Shown: positions 1 through 7,862 of the stretch, piece after piece
Layout: every line of letters begins with the position of its first letter
Numbering within the stretch: the stretch's first letter is position 1
Origin: BPGX01 sp037447455
Lineage (GTDB): Bacteria; Bacteroidota; Bacteroidia; B-17B0; Aurantibacillaceae
Assembly (NCBI GenBank): GCA_037447455.1
Contig: JBBIGQ010000001.1
Location: 186,001 to 250,000, forward strand
Length of the DNA stretch: 64,000 bases
Direction: 5' to 3'
The notes under the pieces: model-generated
Databases searched by the model: none
The model's input: only the letters and a program-made list of their open reading frames with translations
Told to the model about the DNA's origin: nothing
Position numbers and translations under genes: made by a program

Positions 1-1048
1 CACTATTGGCTAAAATATCGGGCACTACAATTATTCCTTTGTTATTCAAAATAGGGTCTGCTTCTGGTAAAGTAGGTCCATTAGCCCCTTCTACAATAAT
101 TTTACAGTTTACATTTTCTGCGATAGCTGGAGAAATTACGTTTTGTAATGCAGCCGGCACAAGCACATCGCATTTTAAAGTCAATAATTCTTCATTTGTA
201 ATTTTATTGGCTTTAGAATAACCCTCTAATGAGCGATTATTTTTAGCCACATAATCCAAAGCATCTTTTATATCAATACCTTTTTCATCGTAATATCCCC
301 CTGATACATCAGATATAGCGATTACCTTTATACCCTGTTCTGCGAGTAAGCGTGCGGCATGAGATCCCACATTTCCAAAACCTTGTACAACAGCTGTTGC
401 CTGGTTAGGTTTAATACTAATCTTAGACAAGGCCTGTAAGGTGTTTACCATGACGCCTCTTCCAGTGGCCGCTTCTCTTCCTAATGACCCGCCTAATCCC
501 ACTGGTTTTCCGGTAATCACGCCCGGGCTATCTTCTCCTGTAATTTTATTAAACTCGTCTAATATCCAGGCCATTTCTCTTGCAGATGTGCCCATATCGG
601 GTGCGGGGACATCTTTATTTATTCCAAAAACATCTTTCATGGCTTTTGCATAGGCGCGGGATAGCCGCTCTAATTCTCCTTCACTCATTTTTCTGGGGTC
701 GCATTTTATGCCGCCTTTTGCACCGCCATAGGGTAAATCGGCAACTGCACACTTAAAAGTCATCCAGGCAGCCAATGCCTTTACTTCATCTTCGTTTACA
801 TCCATGGCATAGCGTATCCCTCCTTTAGAAGGTCCGAGGTGTGTATTGTGAATCACTCTGTAACCTTCAAACACCTGGACTTTTCCATTATCCAAAGTAA
901 TAGGCAAACTCACTTTTACTTCTTTTTGTGGGTGTCTTAATACTTCTGTAATAGTTTCAGGTAAATTAATAAACTGTGTGGCTACGTTTAAGCGTGCCAA
1001 TACCGCTTCATACATGCTTTCATGAGCGGCTTGAGTAGTAGTACTCAT
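1..1048 (-). CDS. gdhA: Glu/Leu/Phe/Val dehydrogenase (glutamate dehydrogenase), 3' end cut off by the window edge
   Basis: Glutamate dehydrogenase interconverts glutamate and 2-oxoglutarate plus ammonium in the cytoplasm. Reading leftward from the ATG at 1048, the frame is open to the window edge (about 349 codons). The N-terminal dimerisation domain holds the family stretch GYRVIHNTHLGPSKGGIRYA, followed by KCAVADLPYGGAKGGI with the catalytic lysine region and PAPDMGT. The Rossmann domain follows with VQGFGNVGSHAA and then IVEGANGPT. Only the last C-terminal residues are missing. No other gene lies between it and the divergent antiporter gene. The coenzyme (NAD or NADP) cannot be decided. 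The family assignment is secure. Confidence 0.95.
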   Translation of the reverse strand, partial: MSTTTQAAHESMYEAVLARLNVATQFINLPETITEVLRHPQKEVKVSLPITLDNGKVQVFEGYRVIHNTHLGPSKGGIRYAMDVNEDEVKALAAWMTFKCAVADLPYGGAKGGIKCDPRKMSEGELERLSRAYAKAMKDVFGINKDVPAPDMGTSAREMAWILDEFNKITGEDSPGVITGKPVGLGGSLGREAATGRGVMVNTLQALSKISIKPNQATAVVQGFGNVGSHAARLLAEQGIKVIAISDVSGGYYDEKGIDIKDALDYVAKNNRSLEGYSKANKITNEELLTLKCDVLVPAALQNVISPAIAENVNCKIIVEGANGPTLPEADPILNNKGIIVVPDILANS

Positions 1049-1159
1049 AATATAAAAAATTTTATCGTGCAAATTAACATTAAATAATTGGTATTATCAA
1101 AAACTAATTCTATTTGTTTTAAATATTGGATATAATTTTTTATAGAACAATTGTATGGT

Positions 1160-1167
1160 TATTTTTG
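1160..1167 (+). promoter_or_regulatory. -7 box TATTTTTG upstream of the antiporter gene
   Basis: The octamer matches the Bacteroidota sigma-A -7 consensus TAnnTTTG and lies 24 bases before the ATG at 1192. No clear -33 TTTG is present at the usual distance. Confidence 0.5.
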
Positions 1168-1191
1168 CCCTTATTTTAACTTCATAAAGTT

Positions 1192-2382
1192 ATGAATGTA
1201 TTGTTTGTTCTTTGCCTCCTTCTTTTATTTTCTTATATTCTTGAGTTGACTAATCAAAAAGTTCGTATTCCTTCTGTTATATTTTTGATAGCCACTGGTT
1301 TAGGTTTGAAGGAACTGGTGTTAAGGTTTTATCCTGAATTTTACCAGGTTTTTGATGTCAATGTCTTATTACCTTCAGTTGGTACGATAGGATTAATTTT
1401 AATTGTATTGGAAGGGTCTATTGAACTGGAATTAACTAGAGAAAAGTTGAATATCGTTTGGAAATCTGCACTGATAGCTTTTTTGTCCATCTTATTGACT
1501 ATTCTATTTCTTTCGTTTTTGGTTATTACACTTTTTAAGTTAGAGACGAATTTGAGAGTAGTATTTTTGAATATCACCCCTTTGAGTATCATTAGCAGTG
1601 CTATTGCCATTCCCTCTGTTCGGTTAATGTCTAAACATATTAAAGAGTTTGTTATTTATGAAAGCAGTTTGAGTGACATTATAGGTGTGATTGTTTTCAA
1701 TTTTTTTCTTGTTAATACTTCTATCCGTTTTTCTAATGTGTTTTATTTTATTTATGAAACATTTATTATGCTGTTAATTTCTATAGGAGTATCGATTGGT
1801 TTATCTTTGTTTTTGAGTAAAATACATCACCGCATAAAGTTTATGCCCATTATTATTGTCATTATGTTGGTGTATCTTTTGTCAAAAATGTATCATTTAC
1901 CGTCTTTACTTTTGATATTAGTTTTTGGATTAACTTTAAAGAATTTTGAAAAGCTCTTGCACTTTGAAGTAAGTAAAAAATGGGCAGAATATTTTCAGCC
2001 GGATAGTTTAAACCGAGAACTTAAAAAGTTTGAAGATATTGTAAATGAAGGGGTATTTTTAATTAAAACGATATTTTTCTTTTTATTTGGATACTCCTTA
2101 AACCTGGAAGATATTCTTAATCTCCAGAACTTGGAAGTTTCCGGCTTAATTATCCTGATCATCTATGTAGTTCGCAGCATATTGCTCTGGATATTTCATT
2201 TAAACCTTAATCCTATTGTGTTTTTTGCCCCGCGCGGGCTTATTTCTATTTTGTTATTTCTTTCCATTCCGCAAAACGTAAAGATGGAACGGATTAGTAA
2301 TTCGGTACTTGTGCAAGTTGTTTTGATAACAACGTTTTTAATGATGGTAGGAAATTTTTTGCATAAAAAAACCCCTTCTTAG
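1192..2382 (+). CDS. Cation/proton antiporter, CPA family membrane protein
   Basis: This 396-residue protein is almost entirely hydrophobic, with about 10-12 predicted membrane segments. It resembles monovalent cation:proton antiporters of the CPA1/CPA2 type. Family-like features are the early segment RIPSVIFLIATGLGLKEL, a central GLILIVLEGSIELE like the fourth helix, and SSAIAIPSVR followed by ESSLSDIIGV, where acidic residues would take part in ion exchange. A late PRGLISILLFLSIP also fits. It likely exchanges Na+ or K+ for H+ at the inner membrane. There is no regulatory TrkA domain. It stands alone between a -7 box and a terminator that overlaps its stop codon. The ion specificity is unknown. 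Confidence 0.85.
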   Translation: MNVLFVLCLLLLFSYILELTNQKVRIPSVIFLIATGLGLKELVLRFYPEFYQVFDVNVLLPSVGTIGLILIVLEGSIELELTREKLNIVWKSALIAFLSILLTILFLSFLVITLFKLETNLRVVFLNITPLSIISSAIAIPSVRLMSKHIKEFVIYESSLSDIIGVIVFNFFLVNTSIRFSNVFYFIYETFIMLLISIGVSIGLSLFLSKIHHRIKFMPIIIVIMLVYLLSKMYHLPSLLLILVFGLTLKNFEKLLHFEVSKKWAEYFQPDSLNRELKKFEDIVNEGVFLIKTIFFFLFGYSLNLEDILNLQNLEVSGLIILIIYVVRSILLWIFHLNLNPIVFFAPRGLISILLFLSIPQNVKMERISNSVLVQVVLITTFLMMVGNFLHKKTPS

Positions 2383-2394
2383 GAAGGGGTTTTT
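2367..2394. terminator. Bidirectional rho-independent terminator
   Basis: Perfect 12-bp inverted repeat (arms 2367-2378 and 2383-2394) with a TTAG loop. A run of A precedes it and a run of T ends it, so it can serve both strands. The antiporter stop codon (2380-2382) lies in the loop. It separates the antiporter from the convergent small lipoprotein gene. Confidence 0.9.
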
Positions 2395-2418
2395 AAGAAC
2401 GAAAAACGTTCACTTATT

Positions 2419-2631
2419 TTAATGTTGGCCTTCGGCATTATTTTCTGCAGGGGCAGATTCATGTGCTGAAGAATCTGCAGGGGCAGATGTTTCCTCATTG
2501 TTGGTTTGTTCAGCGGTAGTTTGCTCAGTAGTAGTTTGTTCCGTTGTTGTTTCTTCTTGCTTTTCAGCGTTGCTGCAAGCGTAGAAAGCGGTCATGCCGC
2601 TGATGGCCAAAAGTGCGATTACTTTTTTCAT
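2419..2631 (-). CDS. Small low-complexity lipoprotein
   Basis: A 70-residue protein with a lysine-start signal sequence and a lipobox-like end (FYAC|S), so it is probably lipidated and anchored in the outer or inner membrane. The mature part is low-complexity: repeated TTTEQTT-type blocks, then an acidic Ser/Ala/Glu-rich tail ending in GQH. No catalytic motif is visible. Similar short Thr/Glu-rich lipoproteins are common in Bacteroidota and have no known function. It shares the bidirectional terminator with the antiporter gene. The coding call rests on the clean signal peptide and lipobox. Confidence 0.75.
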   Translation of the reverse strand: MKKVIALLAISGMTAFYACSNAEKQEETTTEQTTTEQTTAEQTNNEETSAPADSSAHESAPAENNAEGQH

Positions 2632-2790
2632 AGTTTTTGTTTTTTAGGTTTTGACATTTATTCTCATTTCTCATAAAAAGTAAACTGTTTTTTTTATTTT
2701 TTATTCTAAACAACTGATAATCAGTGATTTAAATTTTAATTTGTTTCTCTTTCTTTATTTTGAGTGTTCTTTTATTTCACTTTAAAAGGT

Positions 2791-2798
2791 TACCTTTG
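2791..2798 (+). promoter_or_regulatory. -7 box TACCTTTG before the sigma factor gene
   Basis: Exact TAnnTTTG match. The box ends only 8 bases before the ATG at 2807, so the transcript would be almost leaderless, or a later in-frame ATG (2819 or 2828) is used. Confidence 0.5.
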
Positions 2799-2806
2799 TC
2801 GCTTTA

Positions 2807-3424
2807 ATGGTATTAATGAATTATCCAATGCTCTATTCTGACATAGATTTTATTAACGGCATCAAAAACAATGATGAAAAACTATTAAAAGCATTGTATC
2901 AACATTATTATCGGATGATCAGACATTACATATTGAGCAACAGCGGCACTGAAACGGATGTAAAAGATGTTTATCACGAAACACTTTTAATCACTATCCG
3001 GACGATTCAAAAAGAAGGTTTTATTCTTACTTCCTCCTTATCTACTTTTATTTATGCTATAGCAAAGCGGCTATGGCTCAAACATCTGAATAAAAACAAA
3101 CCCTTTTTATCTACTTATGATGCCGTAGAACCGGCCGAAGAAGATTTTGACAAACTATTAGAGGAAAATATACAAAAAGAAAACCACATTCGGAAAATTC
3201 AAATAGCGCTCCAACAAATAGGCGGTCATTGTTATGAGTTGTTAAAACTTTTTTATTACCAGCACATTTCCATGGATACAATTGCTCAAAAACTTGGATA
3301 CAACAATGCAGATGTGGCCAAATCTCAAAAGTATAAATGCCTGCAAAAACTCAAAAAAATATTTTTTGAATTATCAGATACTCTTCCATTAAACCCCACA
3401 CACTATGAATCCGCAAATGACTGA
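2807..3424 (+). CDS. ECF-type RNA polymerase sigma factor
   Basis: A 205-residue sigma-70 family protein with only regions 2 and 4, as in ECF factors. Region 2 covers about residues 15-95 (LKALYQHYYRMIRHYI, then DVKDVYHETLLITIRTI and LSTFIYAIAKRLWLKHL). Region 4 covers about residues 135-185 (IGGHCYELLKLFYYQHISM, IAQKLGYNNADVAKSQKYKCLQKLKK), a helix-turn-helix for -35 recognition. The stop overlaps the start of the membrane protease by 20 bases, so the two are translationally coupled and the protease is the likely partner. The start could instead be the ATG at 2819 or 2828. Confidence 0.9.
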   Translation: MVLMNYPMLYSDIDFINGIKNNDEKLLKALYQHYYRMIRHYILSNSGTETDVKDVYHETLLITIRTIQKEGFILTSSLSTFIYAIAKRLWLKHLNKNKPFLSTYDAVEPAEEDFDKLLEENIQKENHIRKIQIALQQIGGHCYELLKLFYYQHISMDTIAQKLGYNNADVAKSQKYKCLQKLKKIFFELSDTLPLNPTHYESAND

Positions 3425-4463
3425 TTGGTTTGATAAATACCTTAATAAACAAATGAATAAAGAAGAAGTAAAAGCATTTCAGGATGCTTTACAACAAGAT
3501 GCCCAATTACAATCCGATTTTGAAAACTATAAACTTTTGATTCAATCGTTTCGGGATTATCATCAAAAAAAAGAATTAGAACACCAACTTAATGAATGGT
3601 ATATTGAGGAAAATAAAAACAAAGTACTTCATACGCGTAAATTATGGTGGTCTGTATCTTATATTGCGGCATCGGTGGCACTGTTTGTAACGCTATCCGG
3701 TATATGGTTTTATGAGACACTTAAAAACGAAACTAAAAAGCAAGGGAAGGAGATTACTTACTTAAAAAAAGAACTTAAACACATTCAAAATCAACAGAAA
3801 AAAATTGTTCGGAACTTTCAACAAATCCAACAAAAACAATATGCTCCGGCTAACAGCCAATCAACGGGTTTTTTAATAGCTCCACACTATATCCTGACAA
3901 CTTTTCACTCTGTTCAATCTGCTGATTCTGTGTTTGTAGAGAATGACAAATTTCCCCGCACAGAAGCCAAGCTGGTATATGTGAATCCTGAATTGGAAGT
4001 TGCTCTGCTGTATGTGCCATCGTTCAATAATCATAGCAATATTCACCTGTATAATAAAGTGGTAGATCTTGGAAATTCTGTTTTTACACTGGGGTATCCT
4101 ACTTCACAAGTGGTATATAACGAGGGCCACATCAGTGCTCTCAATGGATACGAAGGCGATACGGCTTTTTATCAGATTACATTGCCACTTAATCCCGGCA
4201 ACAGCGGAGGCCCTTTATTTGACAGCAAGGGTAATTTAATTGGCATGATTGTCAGCAAAAATACCAGTATGGAGGGCGTTGCCTTTGCACTTAAATCTAC
4301 AGCCCTGTATTGTCTCAAAGATTCTTTACCTTCTGATTCTATTAAAATGATTTGGAATAAGGCATTTAAAAAATACCCTTCCAACAGATTGGAAAAACAA
4401 CAAATTATTCAAAAGCATAAACCGTTTGTCTTCAAAATTTATGTTTATCAAAAATCTATTTAA
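3405..4463 (+). CDS. Membrane-anchored trypsin-like serine protease with an anti-sigma-like cytoplasmic domain
   Basis: A 352-residue protein in three parts. Residues 1-78 are a polar helical domain (DWFDKYLNKQMNKEEVKAF and on) like the N-terminus of Bacteroidota anti-sigma factors. Residues 80-103 are one membrane segment, followed by a Lys/Gln-rich coiled coil to about residue 145. From about residue 150 there is a trypsin-like fold in the periplasm. His168 (TTFHSV) and Ser267 (NPGNSGGPL) are catalytic-like. The position of the usual Asp is occupied by Glu198 (LEVALL instead of DIALL). There is no PDZ domain. It overlaps the sigma gene, which suggests it holds that sigma factor and senses an envelope signal. 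Cleavage activity and target are unknown. Confidence 0.8.
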   Translation: MNPQMTDWFDKYLNKQMNKEEVKAFQDALQQDAQLQSDFENYKLLIQSFRDYHQKKELEHQLNEWYIEENKNKVLHTRKLWWSVSYIAASVALFVTLSGIWFYETLKNETKKQGKEITYLKKELKHIQNQQKKIVRNFQQIQQKQYAPANSQSTGFLIAPHYILTTFHSVQSADSVFVENDKFPRTEAKLVYVNPELEVALLYVPSFNNHSNIHLYNKVVDLGNSVFTLGYPTSQVVYNEGHISALNGYEGDTAFYQITLPLNPGNSGGPLFDSKGNLIGMIVSKNTSMEGVAFALKSTALYCLKDSLPSDSIKMIWNKAFKKYPSNRLEKQQIIQKHKPFVFKIYVYQKSI

Positions 4464-4559
4464 TGTATCTATCTAAAGATGTCGCGCATGAACGATTAAT
4501 TCAGTTGGCACACTTGTTGTAAAATAGGACATTCAATATCTTTAAACCATAAAATAATT

Positions 4560-5465
4560 ATGGAAAATATTCCTTCCAAACACTACTGTAGTTTTGTCAA
4601 CATCATTGGATGCCCCAATGTCGGCAAATCAACACTTATCAATGCTATTATGGGCTTTAAATTAAACATTGTAAGCCCTAAAGCCCAAACGACGCGACAC
4701 CGCATATTAGCCATTTACAATGAGCCCCACTATCAAATTATTTTTTCTGACACACCGGGCATTATTCAGAAACCTTCTTATGAATTGCACCAAAAAATGC
4801 TTCAATATATCGACCAAACATTTGAAGATGCAGATGTCTTATTACTTCTGATAGATGCTCAAAAACCCTGCTCTATTCCTAATGAGTATATTGAACGACT
4901 TAAAGCATGTGATTTTCCTGTTTTTATTGTACTTAATAAAACTGACCTGGTAAGTGAAGAAAAAATCAAACAACTGGAAAACGAATGGAAAATACTTTTA
5001 CCAAATGCACCACTCAAAAAAATATCTGCTCTTCATCAGACCGGTGTAAAAGAATTAGTAGCAGAAATAAAACTTCTATTAAAAGAATCTCCGCCTTATT
5101 TTGATAAAGACGATATTACGGATAAAACAGAACGATTTATTGTAAGTGAAATCATACGAGAAAAAATTTTATTGCTCTACAAAGAAGAAGTGCCGTATGC
5201 GGCAGAGGTGGTAGTAAATTCTTTTAAAGAAGACGACAAGATCATTCGCATTCGGGCCGACATTATGGTAGAGCGTGAAACTCAAAAAATGATTGTCATT
5301 GGTGAAAAAGGAAAAGCCATTAAACAATTGGGCATAGCCGCCAGAAAAGAACTGGAAGCGTTTTTTAAGAAGCAAATTTATCTGGAATTGTATGTGAAGA
5401 TTGAAAAAAACTGGAGAAACAACAAGATCAAATTAAACCATTTTGGATACAGAGATGTGAAATGA
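4560..5465 (+). CDS. era: GTPase Era
   Basis: Era is a ribosome-assembly GTPase that binds the 3' end of 16S rRNA. The 301-residue length is typical. The G domain has the P-loop GCPNVGKST (residues 17-25), switch I QTTRHRI, DTPG, NKTD and SALH. The C-terminal KH domain contains GEKGKAIKQLGIAARKELE and ends with LYVKIEKNWRNN, as usual for Era. Cys18 replaces the Arg often seen in the P-loop, which is harmless in known variants. A weak -7-like TATCTTTA lies about 25 bases upstream. The gene stands alone. Its TGA stop shows that UGA terminates in this genome. Confidence 0.97.
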   Translation: MENIPSKHYCSFVNIIGCPNVGKSTLINAIMGFKLNIVSPKAQTTRHRILAIYNEPHYQIIFSDTPGIIQKPSYELHQKMLQYIDQTFEDADVLLLLIDAQKPCSIPNEYIERLKACDFPVFIVLNKTDLVSEEKIKQLENEWKILLPNAPLKKISALHQTGVKELVAEIKLLLKESPPYFDKDDITDKTERFIVSEIIREKILLLYKEEVPYAAEVVVNSFKEDDKIIRIRADIMVERETQKMIVIGEKGKAIKQLGIAARKELEAFFKKQIYLELYVKIEKNWRNNKIKLNHFGYRDVK

Positions 5466-5541
5466 TTTTTACCACTGCCTATCTCCTGCCATCTTTTTAA
5501 AACTGAATAATAGCAATACCTCTATAGAAGGACTTGATACT

Positions 5542-5945
5542 TCACCCTTTTGTTTTGTTTGAATGGATTTTAATTTGTTCATTCAATTTTTTGATTTTTT
5601 TATCTTTCATCTCTAATAATTGTTTTTGCATTTGAATAATTTCATCTTTAAATTTTGAATAATCAGATGATCATTGTTAAAACTATTGTGTGTGTTGAAT
5701 ATTGGACAATGGGTTGTTGTGAATGTGAACAGGATTGTGAGAAGCAAAAAAATGACTCACGGGTATTTTATAGAAATCGCATACTTTCTGAATGAATTTG
5801 AGAGAAAAATTGCATTGCCCACGTTCTAAAAGAGAGTATTGTTGTTGAGACATTTCAAAGCCCGTGCTATTTCTTCTTGTTTTACATGATGTGTTTTGCG
5901 CAACTCAAATAGTTTTTGTGCTAACAAACGATTTAATTCTTCCAT
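5542..5945 (-). pseudogene. XRE-family transcriptional regulator, frameshifted
   Basis: From the ATG at 5945 the frame reads an XRE helix-turn-helix start (LFELRKTHHVKQEEIARA). It then hits a stop, while the neighbouring frame continues coherently as FEMSQQQYSLLERGQCNFS and KVCDFYKIPVSHFF. After IQHTQ and a stop, a further frame change restores a Lys/Glu-rich coiled-coil tail (DEIIQMQKQLLEMKDKKIK) to the TGA at 5542. At least two single-base lesions and one stop break it. The intact protein would have been a DNA-binding repressor of roughly 130 residues. A palindrome 5 bases before the start could be its operator. Confidence 0.8.
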
Positions 5946-5949
5946 AAGT

Positions 5950-5964
5950 GTTGTAATTTACAAC
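5950..5964. promoter_or_regulatory. 15-bp palindrome, probable operator
   Basis: GTTGTAATTTACAAC is a perfect dyad with 7-bp arms around one central base. It sits between the XRE pseudogene start (5945) and a rightward promoter-like TTG-N21-TATTTTTG. This is the usual place for an autoregulatory XRE operator. Binding is inferred, not shown. Confidence 0.55.
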
Positions 5965-5996
5965 TTGACGGGAAGGAAGGAGATGGTGTATTTTTG
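5965..5996 (+). promoter_or_regulatory. Rightward promoter-like TTG-N21-TATTTTTG
   Basis: TTG at 5965-5967 and the -7 match TATTTTTG at 5989-5996 are 21 bases apart. It lies directly beside the 15-bp palindrome. No intact gene follows. Confidence 0.45.
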
Positions 5997-6003
5997 CAAA
6001 AAG

Positions 6004-6017
6004 TTTTGCCGGCAAAA
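6004..6017. promoter_or_regulatory. 14-bp perfect palindrome TTTTGCCGGCAAAA
   Basis: Seven-base arms without a spacer, 8 bases downstream of a -7 box. The position suits an operator that blocks promoter clearance. With no loop and no T-run it is unlikely to be a terminator. Confidence 0.45.
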
Positions 6018-6050
6018 TAAAAAGAAGTGGAGCAGAACCCACTATAAAAA

Positions 6051-6081
6051 TTTGACTGAAAATTCCAGATTTTTATCTTTG
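6051..6081 (+). promoter_or_regulatory. Consensus Bacteroidota promoter TTTG-N19-TATCTTTG
   Basis: TTTG at 6051-6054 and TATCTTTG at 6074-6081 with exactly 19 bases between them match the known Bacteroidota -33/-7 consensus fully. The genes behind it are broken. Confidence 0.65.
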
Positions 6082-6083
6082 CA

Positions 6084-6358
6084 ATACAATACCATCAGCA
6101 TTTATATTATCTCGTTTTATTTCACTCTTCCCTTATTTATCAGACAGTAATACTATTGTCAAATGGATAGATAAACCTGCTTCTTTAATAGTATTGGATT
6201 CTACACTCAATAAAAAAAACGAATATTATATTCCAGCACAAAAATTCAATCTTACTAAGTGTTACAGTGTAGCAGAAAATTTACTCATAGCAGATTATTA
6301 TTCCACACTAATCAATACAGACACACCAACTAAAATTTATGTGTTTAAGGTATTTTAA
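6084..6358 (+). pseudogene. Remnant of a small exported protein, start codon lost
   Basis: Behind the consensus promoter one frame gives a hydrophobic signal-like stretch (ISIYIISFYFTLPLFI) and then stops. A second frame continues with a sensible polar sequence (SNTIVKWIDKPASLIVLDST, later YSVAENLLIADYY and KIYVFKVF) to the TAA at 6356-6358. Neither frame has a usable ATG at its beginning. It overlaps the next lipoprotein gene by 20 bases, as in an operon. The family is not recognised. Adjacent broken genes make decay likely. Confidence 0.5.
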
Positions 6359-6753
6359 TGTGCTGTTAATTTCTTTTTTTATTCTTGTCGCTTGTAAGAA
6401 TAAATATCAATATTCACAAGTGTTTAATAAATATCTATCTGAAAGCTTTGCATTAAATATACCTAATGACTCTGCTTATTTTATACTAATACCTTCTGGT
6501 GCTTGCGTGGGATGTTACCAATATTGGATAAAAAACATCCATCAATTACAGATAAAAAATAATCCTAATTTATTTATTGTTGCAGATAATAATTCCTATT
6601 CACCGGACGTATTTAAATTGTTACCTCAGGGCACTAAAATATATATTGACAAAAAGAATAAATTATCCCGACTCAATAGGCATTCAAAATATAACACTCA
6701 TTAAAACCTATAATAAAACCATTACCGATATTCAATCTTTAACGCCCAAATAA
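6339..6753 (+). pseudogene. Thioredoxin-like lipoprotein with a C-terminal frameshift
   Basis: The frame from ATG 6339 encodes a signal sequence with lipobox LVAC (Cys19) and a CVGC motif (Cys56, Cys59) in a segment that resembles thioredoxin-like lipoproteins of Bacteroidota. It stops at 6704. The +1 neighbouring frame continues smoothly from about 6660 (INYPDSIGIQNITLIKTYNK) to the TAA at 6751-6753, so one base is probably missing or extra near 6655. If translated as it is, the product is a 121-residue lipoprotein that lacks its last strand and helix. It may have been a redox or assembly lipoprotein; the function is not known. Confidence 0.55.
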
Positions 6754-6910
6754 GAAGGTAGAAAAAAATACAACTCAACAATTTCAATAGTTTTAGATGC
6801 CTATTTTACTTAAATTTCTAAAAATTAAAATTTATTAAACTGACCGTTTAAATTATGTAAAAACCTTTAAGGAGAATAATTTTATAGTGTCTATGCTTAC
6901 AAAATAAAAC
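6754..6910. other. Intergenic stretch without a recognised feature
   Basis: AT-rich spacer between the broken lipoprotein gene and the convergent end of the glycosyltransferase 9 gene. No gene, RNA or clear terminator was seen. Confidence 0.5.
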
Positions 6911-7855
6911 CTACTCTATCTCTTCTACCTTCAAACTTTTCATACATTCAAAATGTAGTAGTGGACAATGTGCGTAGCCGAGTTTACTACAAGGTCTGCA
7001 CCATAGAGATTTATTTTCAATGATTTTACTTTCCGGATGCGGCATATAAGGATACATCCCAAATTCCGGAATCGTATTGCCCCACAATGAAAACATCTTT
7101 TTCTTAAAAGCCGCTGCAATGTGCATTAGTCCTGTGTCTGATGTAATAACAAAATCAGAATACTTAACTAAATAAGCGCTTTCATGAAGATTGGTCTTCC
7201 CACACAAGTTCACAGTATTTGTACATTCTTTTTCTATGTTCTGAGTATCCAAGTAATCTTTCTCATCACCCAATAAAATAATTTTATGCGTTGAAAGTTT
7301 CTTGCAAATTTCTTTTATTTTGGAATAAGGAATTTTTTTAGTGTAATAAGAACCGCCTGAAATCAGCACCACATAAGGCGTAGGGAAGTTTTTTATGTTA
7401 TCAGAAACCCTTTTTTCATTAATGAAAAAATCCAGTCCTTTGAAATCATTGTAAATGCCAAGTGGCTTTGTGGCTTCAAAATATCTATCTACAATGTGTT
7501 TTTTTGGAAGCAGTTTTTTTAGTTTGAACCAAACTACAAATAATTTTTGCAAATTAAGTTTGGGAAAAGTTTTATTGGGCACGGCTAAGCGCCAGCATAT
7601 CCATCGGCTGTTTCGGTTGTTTTGTAAATCTACTATAAAATCAAATTGCTCTTGTTTTAATGTCTTTATCGTTCCGGATAAATGATTAAATAAATGAATT
7701 TTGTCTATGTAAGGATTGTTTTCAATAACAGTCGCGAATCGGGGCTTAATCAAAAAATGCACTTCATAATTATTCTGTTTCAAGCATCTTACAATAGGCG
7801 AAGTCAAAACCACATCGCCAATAGAACTAAAACGAATCACTAAAATTTTTTTCAT
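6911..7855 (-). CDS. Glycosyltransferase family 9 (heptosyltransferase-like)
   Basis: A 314-residue cytoplasmic or membrane-associated transferase of the GT-B fold. The N-terminus KKILVIRFSSIGDVVLTSP is the GT9/ADP-heptose:LPS heptosyltransferase signature. The C-terminal half has LISGGSYYTKKIPYSKIKEI, GKTNLHESAYLVKYSDFVIT and TGLMHIAAAFKKKMFSLWG for nucleotide-sugar binding. A Cys-rich end (WCRPCSKLGYAHCPLLHFEC) is common in Bacteroidota members. It probably adds a sugar to the lipopolysaccharide core. The ATG at 7855 was chosen over an in-frame TTG six bases earlier. It lies 7 bases behind argS and is probably co-transcribed with it. Confidence 0.88.
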   Translation of the reverse strand: MKKILVIRFSSIGDVVLTSPIVRCLKQNNYEVHFLIKPRFATVIENNPYIDKIHLFNHLSGTIKTLKQEQFDFIVDLQNNRNSRWICWRLAVPNKTFPKLNLQKLFVVWFKLKKLLPKKHIVDRYFEATKPLGIYNDFKGLDFFINEKRVSDNIKNFPTPYVVLISGGSYYTKKIPYSKIKEICKKLSTHKIILLGDEKDYLDTQNIEKECTNTVNLCGKTNLHESAYLVKYSDFVITSDTGLMHIAAAFKKKMFSLWGNTIPEFGMYPYMPHPESKIIENKSLWCRPCSKLGYAHCPLLHFECMKSLKVEEIE

Positions 7856-7862
7856 AACCAAC

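Noticed and set aside
5896..6150. 84-residue ORF on the plus strand
   Set aside because: It crosses the XRE pseudogene start, both palindromes and two promoters. The first half has no coding character; only its last hydrophobic part was kept as a possible signal-peptide remnant.
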